This document shows positions 43,145 through 51,873 of a DNA stretch of 64,000 bases, one piece after another (positions within the stretch are counted from its first letter, which is position 1; every line of letters starts with the position of its first letter). The stretch comes from an uncultured Marvinbryantia sp. (lineage in GTDB: Bacteria > Bacillota > Clostridia > Lachnospirales > Lachnospiraceae). A program made the translations under genes and the position numbers. The DNA lies in contig CALDMO010000023.1 of the NCBI GenBank assembly GCA_937915375.1, positions 23,708 to 87,707 on the forward strand. Direction: 5' to 3'. The notes beneath the pieces are model-generated. The model was not told where the DNA came from. It did no database searches and saw nothing but the letters and a program-made list of their open reading frames with translations.

Positions 43145-43981
43145 ATGAAATCGAAAATTGCGAAAAAACTAAGAAAAACAGTTCGTAAGACGGCAACAGG
43201 AGCAGCATTTCTTTATTTGGGAGCCATTACGCCGCGCTTGTTTCATCGTCCGCCGCGGATGAGCCGTAGTTTTTATGCGCACCGCGGTCTGCATGATGTC
43301 AGCGCAGGTATTCCGGAAAATACGATGGCGGCTATGAAAAGAGCGATTGAGCATGGATATGGAATTGAAATGGATGTGCAGCTGACTAAGGATGGAAAAG
43401 TAGTGGTATTCCATGACTTTAATCTGAAACGAGTCTGTGGTGTTGACATCGAGGTGGATGCGCTTACATATGAAGAATTGCAGCAGTATCCGATTTCGGG
43501 CACGCAGGAACGGATTCCGCTCTTTTCAGAGGTGCTGAAGCTGGTGGATGGACGCGTGCCGCTGATCGTGGAGCTGAAAATGAAAACATTGACGAGTCCG
43601 ATCTGTGAAAAAGCAGATGAAATCCTTGGGGGCTACAAGGGAGAATACTGCATTGAATCTTTCCATCCGAAGGCGTTGTGGTGGTATCGGACGAACCGAC
43701 CGCAGGTCTGCCGCGGGCAGTTGTCTATGAATTTTAAGAAAGATCATCTGGAAGGCAGATTTCATGGGTTGCATCAGCATCTGATCGCTAATTTTTTGGT
43801 AAAACCGGATTTTATCGCCTATGACTGTCGCAGCAAAAAAGAAATTTCGCTGTTTCTTTGTCGGAATCTGTTCGGCTGCCCGGCTTATGCCTGGACAGTA
43901 AGAAGTGAACAGGAACTTGGGGAATGCCGGGATTATTTCGATTGCTTTATTTTTGAAGGTTTCCTGCCGGAAGTGAAATAA
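43145..43981 (+). CDS. Glycerophosphodiester phosphodiesterase family protein
   Basis: The 278-residue protein has the GDPD signature YAHRGLHDVSAGIPENTMAA, then EMDVQLTKDGKVVVFHD with the catalytic Glu, Asp and His. It hydrolyses glycerophosphodiesters to glycerol-3-phosphate and an alcohol. A basic N-terminus followed by a short hydrophobic stretch (TGAAFLYLGAI) may associate it with the membrane. AAAAGGAG (43127-43134) supports ATG 43145. It is divergent from the UlaG-like gene and ends at a strong terminator. Confidence 0.92.
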   Translation: MKSKIAKKLRKTVRKTATGAAFLYLGAITPRLFHRPPRMSRSFYAHRGLHDVSAGIPENTMAAMKRAIEHGYGIEMDVQLTKDGKVVVFHDFNLKRVCGVDIEVDALTYEELQQYPISGTQERIPLFSEVLKLVDGRVPLIVELKMKTLTSPICEKADEILGGYKGEYCIESFHPKALWWYRTNRPQVCRGQLSMNFKKDHLEGRFHGLHQHLIANFLVKPDFIAYDCRSKKEISLFLCRNLFGCPAYAWTVRSEQELGECRDYFDCFIFEGFLPEVK

Positions 43982-44007
43982 ACGTTCGGAAAATGAAATA
44001 GAATAGA

Positions 44008-44041
44008 AAAACAGCCGTAACCATGCGGTTTCGGCTGTTTT
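44008..44041. terminator. Terminator after the GDPD gene
   Basis: AAAACAGCCG (44008-44017) pairs perfectly with CGGCTGTTTT (44032-44041). Confidence 0.88.
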
Positions 44042-44233
44042 CCAGGAAAGAGAAAAAATTAAATAATTTTGAGGGAGTACTCCGCAGCGTGTGGGGCTGC
44101 GAAGTGTGAGTTATGAAATATATTAGCTGTTTACTAATATTTTTATACTATACCTATAAAATGTGTTTAAATTGTGTTTACGATATTAATAAAATCTAAA
44201 AATACCGAGAAGAATAGATAAAATACTTTTGTC
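44042..44233. other. Gene-free stretch between terminator and riboswitch promoter
   Basis: AT-rich DNA with one small CGCAGC/GCTGCG hairpin near 44085 and no ORF with a ribosome site. I see no further function in it. Confidence 0.5.
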
Positions 44234-44262
44234 TTGCATTTTCCAGAAACGCGTGGTAGAAT
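44234..44262 (+). promoter_or_regulatory. Promoter of the manganese-riboswitch transcript
   Basis: TTGCAT (44234-44239) and TAGAAT (44257-44262) are 17 bases apart; transcription would begin near 44269, directly at the aptamer P1 stem. Confidence 0.65.
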
Positions 44263-44270
44263 TTTTCTAA

Positions 44271-44371
44271 ATATGGGGGAGTAGTCGGCAGTATCCGTGC
44301 GATTAAGTCAACAATCATGGGCGAAACGCTCTGGCTTAATCTATGCCTTTGGTATATGACAAGACCTGTGT
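44271..44371 (+). promoter_or_regulatory. yybP-ykoY (manganese) riboswitch aptamer
   Basis: The RNA shows the class signature in order: GGGGAGTAG (44276-44284), the GATTAAG...CTTAATC helix enclosing the conserved GTCAACA loop and a GGGCG-AAA-CGCTC hairpin, a short hairpin with GCCTTTGGT, then GACAAGACC. P1 forms by ATATGGG (44271-44277) with CCTGTGT (44365-44371). The conserved loops are the Mn2+ site of this class. The 3' P1 strand is also the 5' strand of the terminator, so Mn2+ binding should relieve termination (ON switch). Confidence 0.93.
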
Positions 44372-44396
44372 TCCGCAGAGGACACAGGCTTTTTTT
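44365..44396 (+). terminator. Riboswitch-controlled intrinsic terminator
   Basis: CCTGTGT (44365-44371) pairs with ACACAGG (44382-44388), then C and T7 (44390-44396). The 5' strand is shared with aptamer P1, so the structures exclude one another. Confidence 0.93.
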
Positions 44397-44483
44397 GTGA
44401 CGTAGGAAAATTTTTACTTTCTATGTTATAAAAGGCTTCGGCGGATTGTCACGTACTTCTCAAAAAGAAAAAGGAGGATTCCC

Positions 44484-45623
44484 ATGGATTTTTTATTATC
44501 AGGGATTAGCGCGATCACACCGCAGCAGGTTGTGATGTATGTGATCGGTGCAGTACTTATCTATCTGGCAATCAACAAAGATCTGGAACCGGTGCTTCTT
44601 CTGCCGCTGGGCTTCGGAGCAATTCTTGTCAATCTGCCGATGTCCGGCGTACTGAATCAGACAATGGCCGGTATCGGAGAGACAAACGGTATTATTGAGT
44701 GGCTGTATGAAGTTGGTATTGAGGCTTCGGAGGCAATGCCGCTGCTGCTGTTTATCGGTATCGGAGCAATGATCGATTTCGGACCGCTTCTGTCTAATCC
44801 GAAAATGTTCCTGTTCGGTGCGGCTGCGCAGTTTGGTATTTTCGCGGCAGTGCTGGTAGCGGTTCTGGCGGGATTTGATCTGAAGGATGCTGCTTCCATT
44901 GGTATTATTGGTGCGGCGGATGGTCCGACTTCCATTATGGTTTCTCAGGTGCTTGGTTCTAAATATGTTGGTCCGATCGCGGTTGTGGCATATTCCTACA
45001 TGGCACTGGTGCCGATTATTCAGCCGATGGTGATTAAAGCGCTGACAACAAAGAAAGAGCGCATGATCCATATGGAATATAAACAGGCAAATGTTTCCAA
45101 AAAGGCGAAAATTATTTTCCCGATTGTAGTTACTGTTGTTGCAGGACTTGTTGCTCCGGCATCCGTAGCGCTGGTTGGTTTCCTGATGTTCGGTAATCTT
45201 CTGCGTGAATGCGGTGTACTGGGAAATCTGGCAGATTCCGCGCGTGACGTTCTTTCCAACCTGGTATCTTTGCTGCTTGGAATCACGATTGCATTCAGTA
45301 TGCGTGCAGAGACCTTTGTAACGACACAGACACTGTTGATCATGGCAATTGGTCTGAGCGCATTTATTTTTGATACAGCGGCAGGCGTATTATTTGCAAA
45401 GCTGATGAATCTGTTCAGTAAGGAAAAGGTAAACCCGATGATCGGCGCAGCCGGAATCTCGGCATTCCCGATGGCAGCCAGAGTGGTTCAGAAGCTGGCA
45501 ACCAAAGAAGATCCGAGCAATATCCTGATTATGCAGGCGACCGGAACGAATGTGTCCGGACAGATTGCATCTGTAGTAGCAGGCGGCGTTATCCTGAATG
45601 TGGTTTCCAGCATTCTCGGTTAG
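44484..45623 (+). CDS. Sodium-translocating decarboxylase beta subunit (OadB/GcdB type), without its alpha subunit nearby
   Basis: The 379-residue integral membrane protein has about nine to eleven helices and the OadB landmarks GIGAMIDFGPLL, GAADGPTSIM with the conserved Asp, and MFGNLLRECGV. OadB-type subunits couple decarboxylation of oxaloacetate, malonyl- or methylmalonyl-CoA to Na+ export. No carboxyltransferase alpha subunit or biotin carrier gene lies in the window. A 40-residue gamma-like gene follows. Upstream is a manganese ON-riboswitch with terminator, which is unusual for this family. AAAAAGGAGG precedes ATG 44484. The alpha subunit may be elsewhere, or the pair may have a separate ion-transport role. 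Confidence 0.92.
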   Translation: MDFLLSGISAITPQQVVMYVIGAVLIYLAINKDLEPVLLLPLGFGAILVNLPMSGVLNQTMAGIGETNGIIEWLYEVGIEASEAMPLLLFIGIGAMIDFGPLLSNPKMFLFGAAAQFGIFAAVLVAVLAGFDLKDAASIGIIGAADGPTSIMVSQVLGSKYVGPIAVVAYSYMALVPIIQPMVIKALTTKKERMIHMEYKQANVSKKAKIIFPIVVTVVAGLVAPASVALVGFLMFGNLLRECGVLGNLADSARDVLSNLVSLLLGITIAFSMRAETFVTTQTLLIMAIGLSAFIFDTAAGVLFAKLMNLFSKEKVNPMIGAAGISAFPMAARVVQKLATKEDPSNILIMQATGTNVSGQIASVVAGGVILNVVSSILG

Positions 45624-45641
45624 CAGAAAGGAGTATTTTTT

Positions 45642-45764
45642 ATGAGTACAGCAGTTATGCAGGCTCTGGAAGTGATGTGGAAGGGAATGGCCAGCATTTT
45701 TGTGGTGATCATTGTGCTTACACTTCTGGTATATGTAATTAACAAGGTGTTTAAAGAGAAATAA
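45642..45764 (+). CDS. OadG-like small gamma subunit, 40 residues
   Basis: A 41-codon gene begins 18 bases after oadB, with AGAAAGGAG upstream of ATG 45642. It encodes a single membrane helix (SIFVVIIVLTLLVYVI) preceded by ALEVMWKGM and followed by a short basic tail NKVFKEK. This is the helix-and-tail pattern of OadG/GcdG gamma subunits, which stabilise the alpha-beta complex. It is much shorter than E. coli-type OadG (about 80) and lacks the His/Pro-rich C-terminal metal-binding tail. The GTG, ATG and CTG codon use fits neighbours. Confidence 0.8.
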   Translation: MSTAVMQALEVMWKGMASIFVVIIVLTLLVYVINKVFKEK

Positions 45765-45799
45765 GTAGTTTTTGGAAAATGTAAATCAGAATTAAATAG

Positions 45800-45847
45800 G
45801 GGCATCTGCGCACAGGAAATGTTTCTAGGTGCAGATGCCCGGTTTTA
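45800..45847 (+). terminator. Terminator after the OadB-OadG pair
   Basis: GGGCATCTGCGC (45800-45811) pairs over 12 bases (one G-U) with GTGCAGATGCCC (45829-45840), followed by GGTTTTA. Confidence 0.88.
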
Positions 45848-45872
45848 TTTTCGGAACTTGTTTTTCATAAAT

Positions 45873-46889
45873 TTATCCGCGAATCGCAGCCTTTGCTTTT
45901 TCCAATACATCCGCTACACGGTCGCAGAACGCGTCAAATTTTGGATCTTCCACCTGACATTCCGGATGACTTTCCATATAGGCGATGCTTTCTTTTACCG
46001 ACTGATCGAAACGTTTGGTGGCAGTAAAGCCAGGTACGAGCCGTTTGAGTTTATCATTGATGAAAACAACGGAGTTTGCTTTATCACCCATCATGCTGGA
46101 GTCGAAATCGTAGTCGCTGCACTGATCCAGAAAATCGCAGGAGACGCGCAGCGGATTTAAGGTTACGCCGAGGGCGTCGGCAACCAATCCGTAGATCTGA
46201 TTCCAGGTCAGTGTTTCGTCGGAGGTGATTTGAACCGCTTCACCGATTGCGTGAACATTTCCCATCAATCCGACAAAGCCCTTTGCGAAATCCGTATTAT
46301 GTGTAACGGTCCATAGAGAAGTGCCGTCTCCGGGAATCAGCACCGGTTTGCCCTCTTTCATGCGCTTCAGGACCTGCCAGCTGCCGTTATCGCCGTGAAT
46401 GCCGAGTGGAACGGTACGTTCGTCAAAGGTATGGCTTGGACGAACAATGGTGACCGGAAAACCTTCTTCACGATATTTTTTCATCAAAAATTCTTCACAG
46501 GCAATTTTATTTCTGGAATACAGCCACTTTGGATTGGAAAGCGGAGTACCCTCTGTGATACGGTAGTCAGACAGCGGTTTCTGGTAAGCAGACGCGGAGC
46601 TGATAAAGATGTATTGTTTGGTTTTGTCCTTTAACAGTTCGTAGTCTCTTTCTACTTGAGCCGTCTCAAAAGCGATAAAATCCGCTGCTACATCAAAAGT
46701 GAGATCCTTTAACAGATCCTGTACGCGGGAACTATCGTTGATATCTGCCTCAAGAGAAATCGCTCCATCTGGAAGCTGTGCTGTGCGGCTGCCTCTGTTT
46801 AAGAGATAGAGCGTATGTCCTTCTGCCAGCAGCTGTCTGGAAATAGCCATACTGATGGTTCCGGTTCCGCCGATAAATAGTACTTTCAT
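45873..46889 (-). CDS. NAD-dependent epimerase/dehydratase (extended SDR) family protein
   Basis: The 338-residue protein starts MKVLFIGGTGTISMAISRQ, with an SDR dinucleotide loop GGTGTIS instead of GGTGFIG. SASAYQKPLSDY provides the Ser-x(n)-Tyr site, though the usual YxxxK becomes YSRNK near residue 125. This is typical of the nucleoside-diphosphate-sugar epimerase group, of unknown substrate. No glycosyltransferase cluster is near. GGGGGAT precedes the start. It converges with OadG across a terminator and diverges from the MATE gene. Confidence 0.82.
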   Translation of the reverse strand: MKVLFIGGTGTISMAISRQLLAEGHTLYLLNRGSRTAQLPDGAISLEADINDSSRVQDLLKDLTFDVAADFIAFETAQVERDYELLKDKTKQYIFISSASAYQKPLSDYRITEGTPLSNPKWLYSRNKIACEEFLMKKYREEGFPVTIVRPSHTFDERTVPLGIHGDNGSWQVLKRMKEGKPVLIPGDGTSLWTVTHNTDFAKGFVGLMGNVHAIGEAVQITSDETLTWNQIYGLVADALGVTLNPLRVSCDFLDQCSDYDFDSSMMGDKANSVVFINDKLKRLVPGFTATKRFDQSVKESIAYMESHPECQVEDPKFDAFCDRVADVLEKAKAAIRG

Positions 46890-46979
46890 AGTGTAAATCC
46901 CCCTGATTGTTTTTCCTCATCATAGCACCGGAGAGAGGGAGGTGCAACGGCGTTTTAAAGAAAATAATATATGATTCGA

Positions 46980-47008
46980 TTGAATAAAAAAATATTTGAC
47001 GATATAAT
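46980..47008 (+). promoter_or_regulatory. Promoter of the MATE transporter gene
   Basis: TTGAAT (46980-46985) and perfect TATAAT (47003-47008) with 17-base spacing, 72 bases ahead of ATG 47080. Confidence 0.6.
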
Positions 47009-47079
47009 AGCAATATTAGATACACAATCCATTTTCAGACCGGAAAATGATTACATAGAAAGCAGGATAAAATAGGTTT

Positions 47080-48456
47080 ATGAAGAAACAAACAAAACAA
47101 GTGAATTTAACAGAAGGCTCGATTCTGAAGTCGCTGATGCAGCTTGCAGTTCCGATTATGGCATCCGCGTTTTTGGGAACGGCGTATAGTATCACTGATA
47201 TGGCCTGGATCGGCCTTTTGGGTGCAAAAGCCGTTGCCGGTGTGGGGGCAGGCGGTATGTTCTGCTGGCTGTCGCAGGGGCTTTCCTCTCTTGCAAGGAT
47301 GGGAGGCCAGGTAAATGTGGCGCAGTGCTACGGACAGGGCCATAAAGAGGCGGCAAAGCAGTACGCCAAAGCGGCGCTGCAGATGGTAATTTTATTTGGT
47401 ATTCTCTATTCGGCTGTCTGCCTTACGTTCACAGACGGTTTGATCGGATTTTTTAATCTGGGAGATCCGGAAACGGTTGCTTCGGCGAAAATTTATATGC
47501 AGATCACTTGCGGACTCATTATTTTTTCCTTTGTGAATGTGACGCTTACGGGAATTTATACGGCCCAGGGAGATTCGCGTACGCCGTTTATTGCAAATCT
47601 GGTTGGTCTTGTGGTTAATATGATCCTTGATCCGGTGTTGATTTTGGGAATCGGACCATTTCCGCGTATGGAGGCGGCTGGAGCGGCGATTGCGACCGTG
47701 TTGGCGCAGGTGCTGGTTATGCTGGTAATGTTGATTGACATTTGGCATTCTTCCTGGGAGCAGAATATTTTAAAAGGAATACATCTATTTCAGAAATGTG
47801 AGAAGCATTATTATGATTCCGTTTGCAGGATCGGCGGACCGACGGCGATACAGGGTACGGTTTACTGCGCGATTTCTATGGTGCTGACCAGAATGACGGC
47901 GATATTCGGACCGGCGGCGATCGCCACGCAGAGAGTCGGCGGTCAGATTGAAGCGCTTTCCTGGAACACGGCGGATGGTTTCGGCGCAGCGCTTAATGCG
48001 TTTTGCGGACAAAATTACGGCGCGAAAAAGACAGATCGTATTCAGAAAGGATATCGTTATTCGGTTCTGGCGGTTTCCATTTGGGGCGTGTTGATCATGC
48101 TGGCGTTTGTGCTGTTTCCGGAGGCGATCTCGCGGATGTTCTTTCACGAAGAGGAAGCGGTGCGTATTTCGATCGGTTATCTGCAGATCATCGGGCTTTG
48201 TGAAGCGTTTATGTGTGTTGAACTGACGACGGTCGGCGCGCTGTCTGGACTGGGAATGACAAAGCTGTGCAGTATTTTAAGCGTAACGCTGACGGGTGCG
48301 CGGATTCCGCTGGCGATTTTACTAAGTGACACGGCGCTTGGCGTGGAGGGAATTTGGTGGGCGCTGTCTATTTCTTCGATTGCAAAGGGAATTGTTTTCT
48401 ATATTGCGTTTCAGAGACAGATGAGAAAAATAGGGCACGGCAGACAAGCCGTTTAA
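47080..48456 (+). CDS. MATE family efflux transporter
   Basis: The 458-residue protein has twelve predicted helices in two halves. The first half begins ILKSLMQLAVPIMASAFLGTAYSITDMAWIG in the pattern of MATE exporters, and the repeat carries FGAALNAFCGQNYGAKKTDRIQKG. MATE proteins expel cationic drugs or dyes by Na+ or H+ antiport. It is 45 percent hydrophobic or more throughout. It is probably co-transcribed with the YfcE phosphodiesterase gene 40 bases later. The substrate is unknown. Confidence 0.92.
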   Translation: MKKQTKQVNLTEGSILKSLMQLAVPIMASAFLGTAYSITDMAWIGLLGAKAVAGVGAGGMFCWLSQGLSSLARMGGQVNVAQCYGQGHKEAAKQYAKAALQMVILFGILYSAVCLTFTDGLIGFFNLGDPETVASAKIYMQITCGLIIFSFVNVTLTGIYTAQGDSRTPFIANLVGLVVNMILDPVLILGIGPFPRMEAAGAAIATVLAQVLVMLVMLIDIWHSSWEQNILKGIHLFQKCEKHYYDSVCRIGGPTAIQGTVYCAISMVLTRMTAIFGPAAIATQRVGGQIEALSWNTADGFGAALNAFCGQNYGAKKTDRIQKGYRYSVLAVSIWGVLIMLAFVLFPEAISRMFFHEEEAVRISIGYLQIIGLCEAFMCVELTTVGALSGLGMTKLCSILSVTLTGARIPLAILLSDTALGVEGIWWALSISSIAKGIVFYIAFQRQMRKIGHGRQAV

Positions 48457-48495
48457 AATGTTTGAAAAGAGATTATGAAAAGTGAGGATAACGAT

Positions 48496-49050
48496 ATGAG
48501 AATAATGATTGCATCCGATATACATGGCTCGGCATATTACTGTCGGAAGCTGTTGGAGGCTTTTGAGAAGGAACAGCCGGATAAATTACTTTTGCTGGGC
48601 GATCTTTTGTATCATGGTCCCAGAAACGATCTGCCAGAGGAGTATGCGCCGAAGGAAGTGATTGCTATGTTAAACGGAATAAAAGAAAAGCTGCTCTGCG
48701 TGCGCGGTAACTGCGATACGGAGGTGGATCAGATGGTGCTGGAATTTCCGATTCTGGCAGATTATGCGGTTCTTTACAGCGGAGCGCGCATGATTTATGC
48801 GACGCATGGTCATGTTTTCAACACAAAACATCTGCCATCTTTGCAGCCGGGAGATATTTTGCTGCACGGACATACACATGTTCCGGCATGGGAAGTGTTC
48901 GGGGCAGATAATTTATACTTAAATCCCGGTTCGGTATCCATTCCGAAGGAAGATAGCTGGAATGGTTATATGATGCTGGACGAAGATGCTTTTTCATGGA
49001 AGGATTTTGACGGTGGGATCAGAAAAATACTTGACTGCAGATATATATAA
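48496..49050 (+). CDS. YfcE-type metallophosphodiesterase
   Basis: The 184-residue protein has all the calcineurin-like metal motifs: ASDIHGS, LLGDLLYHG, VRGNCDTEVD and HGHTHVPAW. Its length equals that of E. coli YfcE (184). It hydrolyses simple phosphodiesters in vitro; the natural substrate is unknown. AAGTGAGGA precedes ATG 48496, 7-10 bases away, so this start is preferred over 48475. Confidence 0.92.
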   Translation: MRIMIASDIHGSAYYCRKLLEAFEKEQPDKLLLLGDLLYHGPRNDLPEEYAPKEVIAMLNGIKEKLLCVRGNCDTEVDQMVLEFPILADYAVLYSGARMIYATHGHVFNTKHLPSLQPGDILLHGHTHVPAWEVFGADNLYLNPGSVSIPKEDSWNGYMMLDEDAFSWKDFDGGIRKILDCRYI

Positions 49051-49060
49051 AATTTGCGAA

Positions 49061-49089
49061 TTGTCTTTTCATCAGACAAATAGTATGAT
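49061..49089 (+). promoter_or_regulatory. Promoter and possible operator of the GntR gene
   Basis: TTGTCT (49061-49066) and TATGAT (49084-49089) are 17 bases apart. TTGTCT also forms an inverted repeat with AGACAA (49074-49079) within the promoter, a plausible self-operator for the FadR-type regulator starting at 49147. Confidence 0.45.
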
Positions 49090-49146
49090 GTCTTTAGAAA
49101 ACAGGCGGGCTGTCGGAGAAAATACAGACAGGTCAAAGGAGTAAAG

Positions 49147-49878
49147 ATGTACCAGGGGGAAAAGATAGATAAAAAGCTGCTGGCTTCCAGAGTGGAAGAA
49201 GAGCTGATGAATTATATATTGAGTACGCCGATTGAGATCGGAGAGAAAATTCCCAATGAGTATGAACTGGCACAGCAGTTCGGCGTTGGCAGGAGTACGA
49301 TCCGCGAGACGGTGAAGAGTCTTGCCACGAAAGGGGTGCTGGAGGTACGCAGAGGTTCCGGCACCTATGTGGTCAGCAAAAGTACGATAGAAGAGGACCC
49401 GCTTGGTCTTGCAAAGTTGGAAGATCCCTATGAACTGGTAATGGATTTGTTTGAAGTGCGCCTGATGCTGGAGCCGGAGATTGCTGCGCAGGCAAGTATG
49501 TGTGCGACAAAGGAGGAAAAGCAGGAACTGCGCCGCCTCTGTGAGGAAGTGGAGCAGATGTATTTGTCCGGCAGAGACCATACGGGTAAGGATATTGAGT
49601 TTCATAACTGTATTTCCAGGTGCAGTAAGAATCGCGTAGTGGAGCAATTGCAGGGGCTGATCCAGAATGCAGTTGTTGCGTTTGTAAACTTGACGCACCG
49701 GGCGCTGATGGAGGAAACTTTTGCCACGCATCGGGCCATCACGGAGGCGATTGAAAAAGGAGATCCTGTGGGCGCGAAATGTGCGATGATCATGCATTTG
49801 ACTTATAGCAGGCAGTATTTGATGAAACAGAAAAATCTGCAGAAGCGGGGACATGCGGACGCAATTTCGGATGTATAA
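49147..49878 (+). CDS. GntR family regulator, FadR/FCD subgroup
   Basis: The 243-residue protein has an N-terminal winged helix (IPNEYELAQQFGVGRSTIRETVKSL, then RRGSGTYV) and a C-terminal FCD helical ligand domain whose metal-binding residues include EFHNCISR and FATHRAITEAI. FCD-type GntR proteins often respond to sugar acids. It precedes a sugar-acid dehydratase and a KDG kinase, so these are its likely targets. AAAGGAG precedes ATG 49147; a terminator follows. Confidence 0.9.
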   Translation: MYQGEKIDKKLLASRVEEELMNYILSTPIEIGEKIPNEYELAQQFGVGRSTIRETVKSLATKGVLEVRRGSGTYVVSKSTIEEDPLGLAKLEDPYELVMDLFEVRLMLEPEIAAQASMCATKEEKQELRRLCEEVEQMYLSGRDHTGKDIEFHNCISRCSKNRVVEQLQGLIQNAVVAFVNLTHRALMEETFATHRAITEAIEKGDPVGAKCAMIMHLTYSRQYLMKQKNLQKRGHADAISDV

Positions 49879-49932
49879 ACGGGTTTCAAAATGTGTTTTG
49901 GAATAAAATCAGAATATATGGAAATAATAAAC

Positions 49933-49972
49933 AAAAAAGAGGCGTATTTCTTTAAAATTACGCCCCTTTTTT
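49933..49972. terminator. Terminator after the GntR gene
   Basis: AAAAAAGAGGCGTA (49933-49946) pairs with TACGCCCCTTTTTT (49959-49972) with one A-C mismatch. Confidence 0.8.
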
Positions 49973-50011
49973 GTTGGAAAAGGAGAAAAGGAAGAAGAAA
50001 CATCAGATGTA

Positions 50012-50040
50012 TTGACTCGATAAACCGAAAAATATATAAT
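50012..50040 (+). promoter_or_regulatory. Promoter of the dehydratase-kinase operon
   Basis: TTGACT (50012-50017) and perfect TATAAT (50035-50040), 17-base spacing. Confidence 0.7.
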
Positions 50041-50111
50041 AAATGCAAAAAACATAAGATGTTTTGTACGGAAGAAGAAAGTGTATTTAAAGACTAAAAG
50101 GAGTCTGCACG

Positions 50112-51863
50112 ATGGAATTAAGAAGTCAGGAAATGAGAAAAATTGCTCCGGAACTGGATCCGCTTCGTATTGGAACCGGTTGGAAGCCGGAAGATTTGTC
50201 TAAGGTTCAGGTTATGATTGAGAGTACATTCGGTGACAGCCATCCGGGCAGCGGTCATCTGGATGTATTGGTGGAAGAGGTGCGAAAAGGCATTGCCGAG
50301 GCTGGCGGTCATGGCGCACGGTATTTTGCGACGGATATGTGTGACGGCGAGAGTCAGGGAACAGATGGGATCAATTACAGCCTGGCAAGCCGTGAAATGA
50401 TTGCGAATATGATTGAGATTCATGCAGGCGCCACTCCGTTTGACGCAGGCGTATATCTGGCAAGCTGTGACAAGGGAATGCCGGCCAGTCTAATGGGATT
50501 GGCGCGTGTGGATATTCCGGCTGTAGTCGTGCCGGGCGGTACGATGAATGCCGGGCCGGAAATGCTTACACTGGAGCAGCTTGGTATGTACAGTGCGAAA
50601 TATCAGCGTGGCGAGATTGCTGAAGAAAAATTGAACTGGGCGAAATGCAATGCCTGTCCAAGCTGCGGAGCATGCTCTTTTATTGGGACGGCTTCCACGA
50701 TGCAGATTATGGCGGAGGCACTCGGACTGGCGCTTCCGGGCAGTGCGCTGATGCCGGCAACCAGCCCGGATCTGCTGAAATACGCATATCAGGCGGGACA
50801 GCAGGCAGTAAAGCTGGCGACAATGCCGAATATGTGCCCGAGCGATATTGTGACTTTGGAGAGTTTTGAGAACGCGATTCTGGTTCATGCGGCGGTTTCC
50901 GGCAGTACGAACTGTTTGCTCCATATTCCGGCAATCGCGCATGAGTTCGGTATTGAAATTACCGGAGATACGTTTGACCGGCTGCACAGAGGCGCACATT
51001 ATCTTTTGAATGTTCGTCCGGCAGGCAAATGGCCGGCGGAGGTATTTTACTATGCGGGCGGTGTTCCGGCTATCATGGAGGAGATCAAGGAACATCTGCA
51101 TCTCGATGTAATGACTGTTACCGGAAAGACGCTGGGTGAAAATTTAAAAGAGCTGAAAGAAAACGGTTTTTATGAAAGATGTAGGAAATGGCTGGAGGAT
51201 TTCAATAAACGTTACAATGTAAAAGCCACAAGAGAGGACATTATCCGTCCGTATGACAGGGCAATCGGTACAGACGGCAGCATCGCGGTCCTCAAAGGAA
51301 ATCTGGCGCCGGAAGGCGCGGTGATCAAACATACGGCCTGTCCGAAGGAAATGTTTAAGGCAGTACTTTACGCAAGACCATTTGACAGTGAAGAGGAATG
51401 TCTGGACGCGGTTCTGAAACACAAGGTACAGAAAGGCGATGCGGTATTTATCCGATATGAGGGTCCAAAGGGCAGTGGTATGCCGGAAATGTTTTATACC
51501 TCAGAGGCGATCAGCAGCGACAGGGAGCTGGGACGAAGTATTGCGCTGATCACGGACGGTCGTTTTTCCGGCGCGTCTACAGGTCCGGTCATCGGGCACT
51601 GCAGCCCGGAAGCGGAAGAGGGCGGTCCGATTGCGCTGGTAGAAGAAGGTGACTTGATTGAAATAGATGTTATGGAACGCAAACTGAATATTGTTGGTAT
51701 CGCCGGCGAGCGCAAGACGCCGGAAGAGATAGAACAGGTTTTAGCAGAACGGAAAAAGAACTGGAAACGTCGTGAACCGAAATACAAAAAAGGAGTGCTC
51801 CGTTTGTTCAGTGAGCTGGCAACCAGCCCGATGAAGGGTGCGTATCTGGATTTTAATGAATAG
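50112..51863 (+). CDS. IlvD/Edd family dehydratase, probably a sugar-acid dehydratase
   Basis: The 583-residue protein is an iron-sulfur dehydratase of the IlvD/Edd family: CDGESQGTDG, SCDKGMPASL, and CNACPSCGACSFIG with the cluster cysteines, then the C-terminal GRFSGASTGPVIGHCSPEA. It could be dihydroxy-acid dehydratase, but its pairing with a KDG-type kinase and a FadR-type regulator instead suggests an aldonate (gluconate, galactonate or a pentonate) dehydratase making a 2-keto-3-deoxy acid. AAAAGGAG lies before ATG 50112. Confidence 0.88.
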   Translation: MELRSQEMRKIAPELDPLRIGTGWKPEDLSKVQVMIESTFGDSHPGSGHLDVLVEEVRKGIAEAGGHGARYFATDMCDGESQGTDGINYSLASREMIANMIEIHAGATPFDAGVYLASCDKGMPASLMGLARVDIPAVVVPGGTMNAGPEMLTLEQLGMYSAKYQRGEIAEEKLNWAKCNACPSCGACSFIGTASTMQIMAEALGLALPGSALMPATSPDLLKYAYQAGQQAVKLATMPNMCPSDIVTLESFENAILVHAAVSGSTNCLLHIPAIAHEFGIEITGDTFDRLHRGAHYLLNVRPAGKWPAEVFYYAGGVPAIMEEIKEHLHLDVMTVTGKTLGENLKELKENGFYERCRKWLEDFNKRYNVKATREDIIRPYDRAIGTDGSIAVLKGNLAPEGAVIKHTACPKEMFKAVLYARPFDSEEECLDAVLKHKVQKGDAVFIRYEGPKGSGMPEMFYTSEAISSDRELGRSIALITDGRFSGASTGPVIGHCSPEAEEGGPIALVEEGDLIEIDVMERKLNIVGIAGERKTPEEIEQVLAERKKNWKRREPKYKKGVLRLFSELATSPMKGAYLDFNE

Positions 51864-51873
51864 AGAGGAGAAA

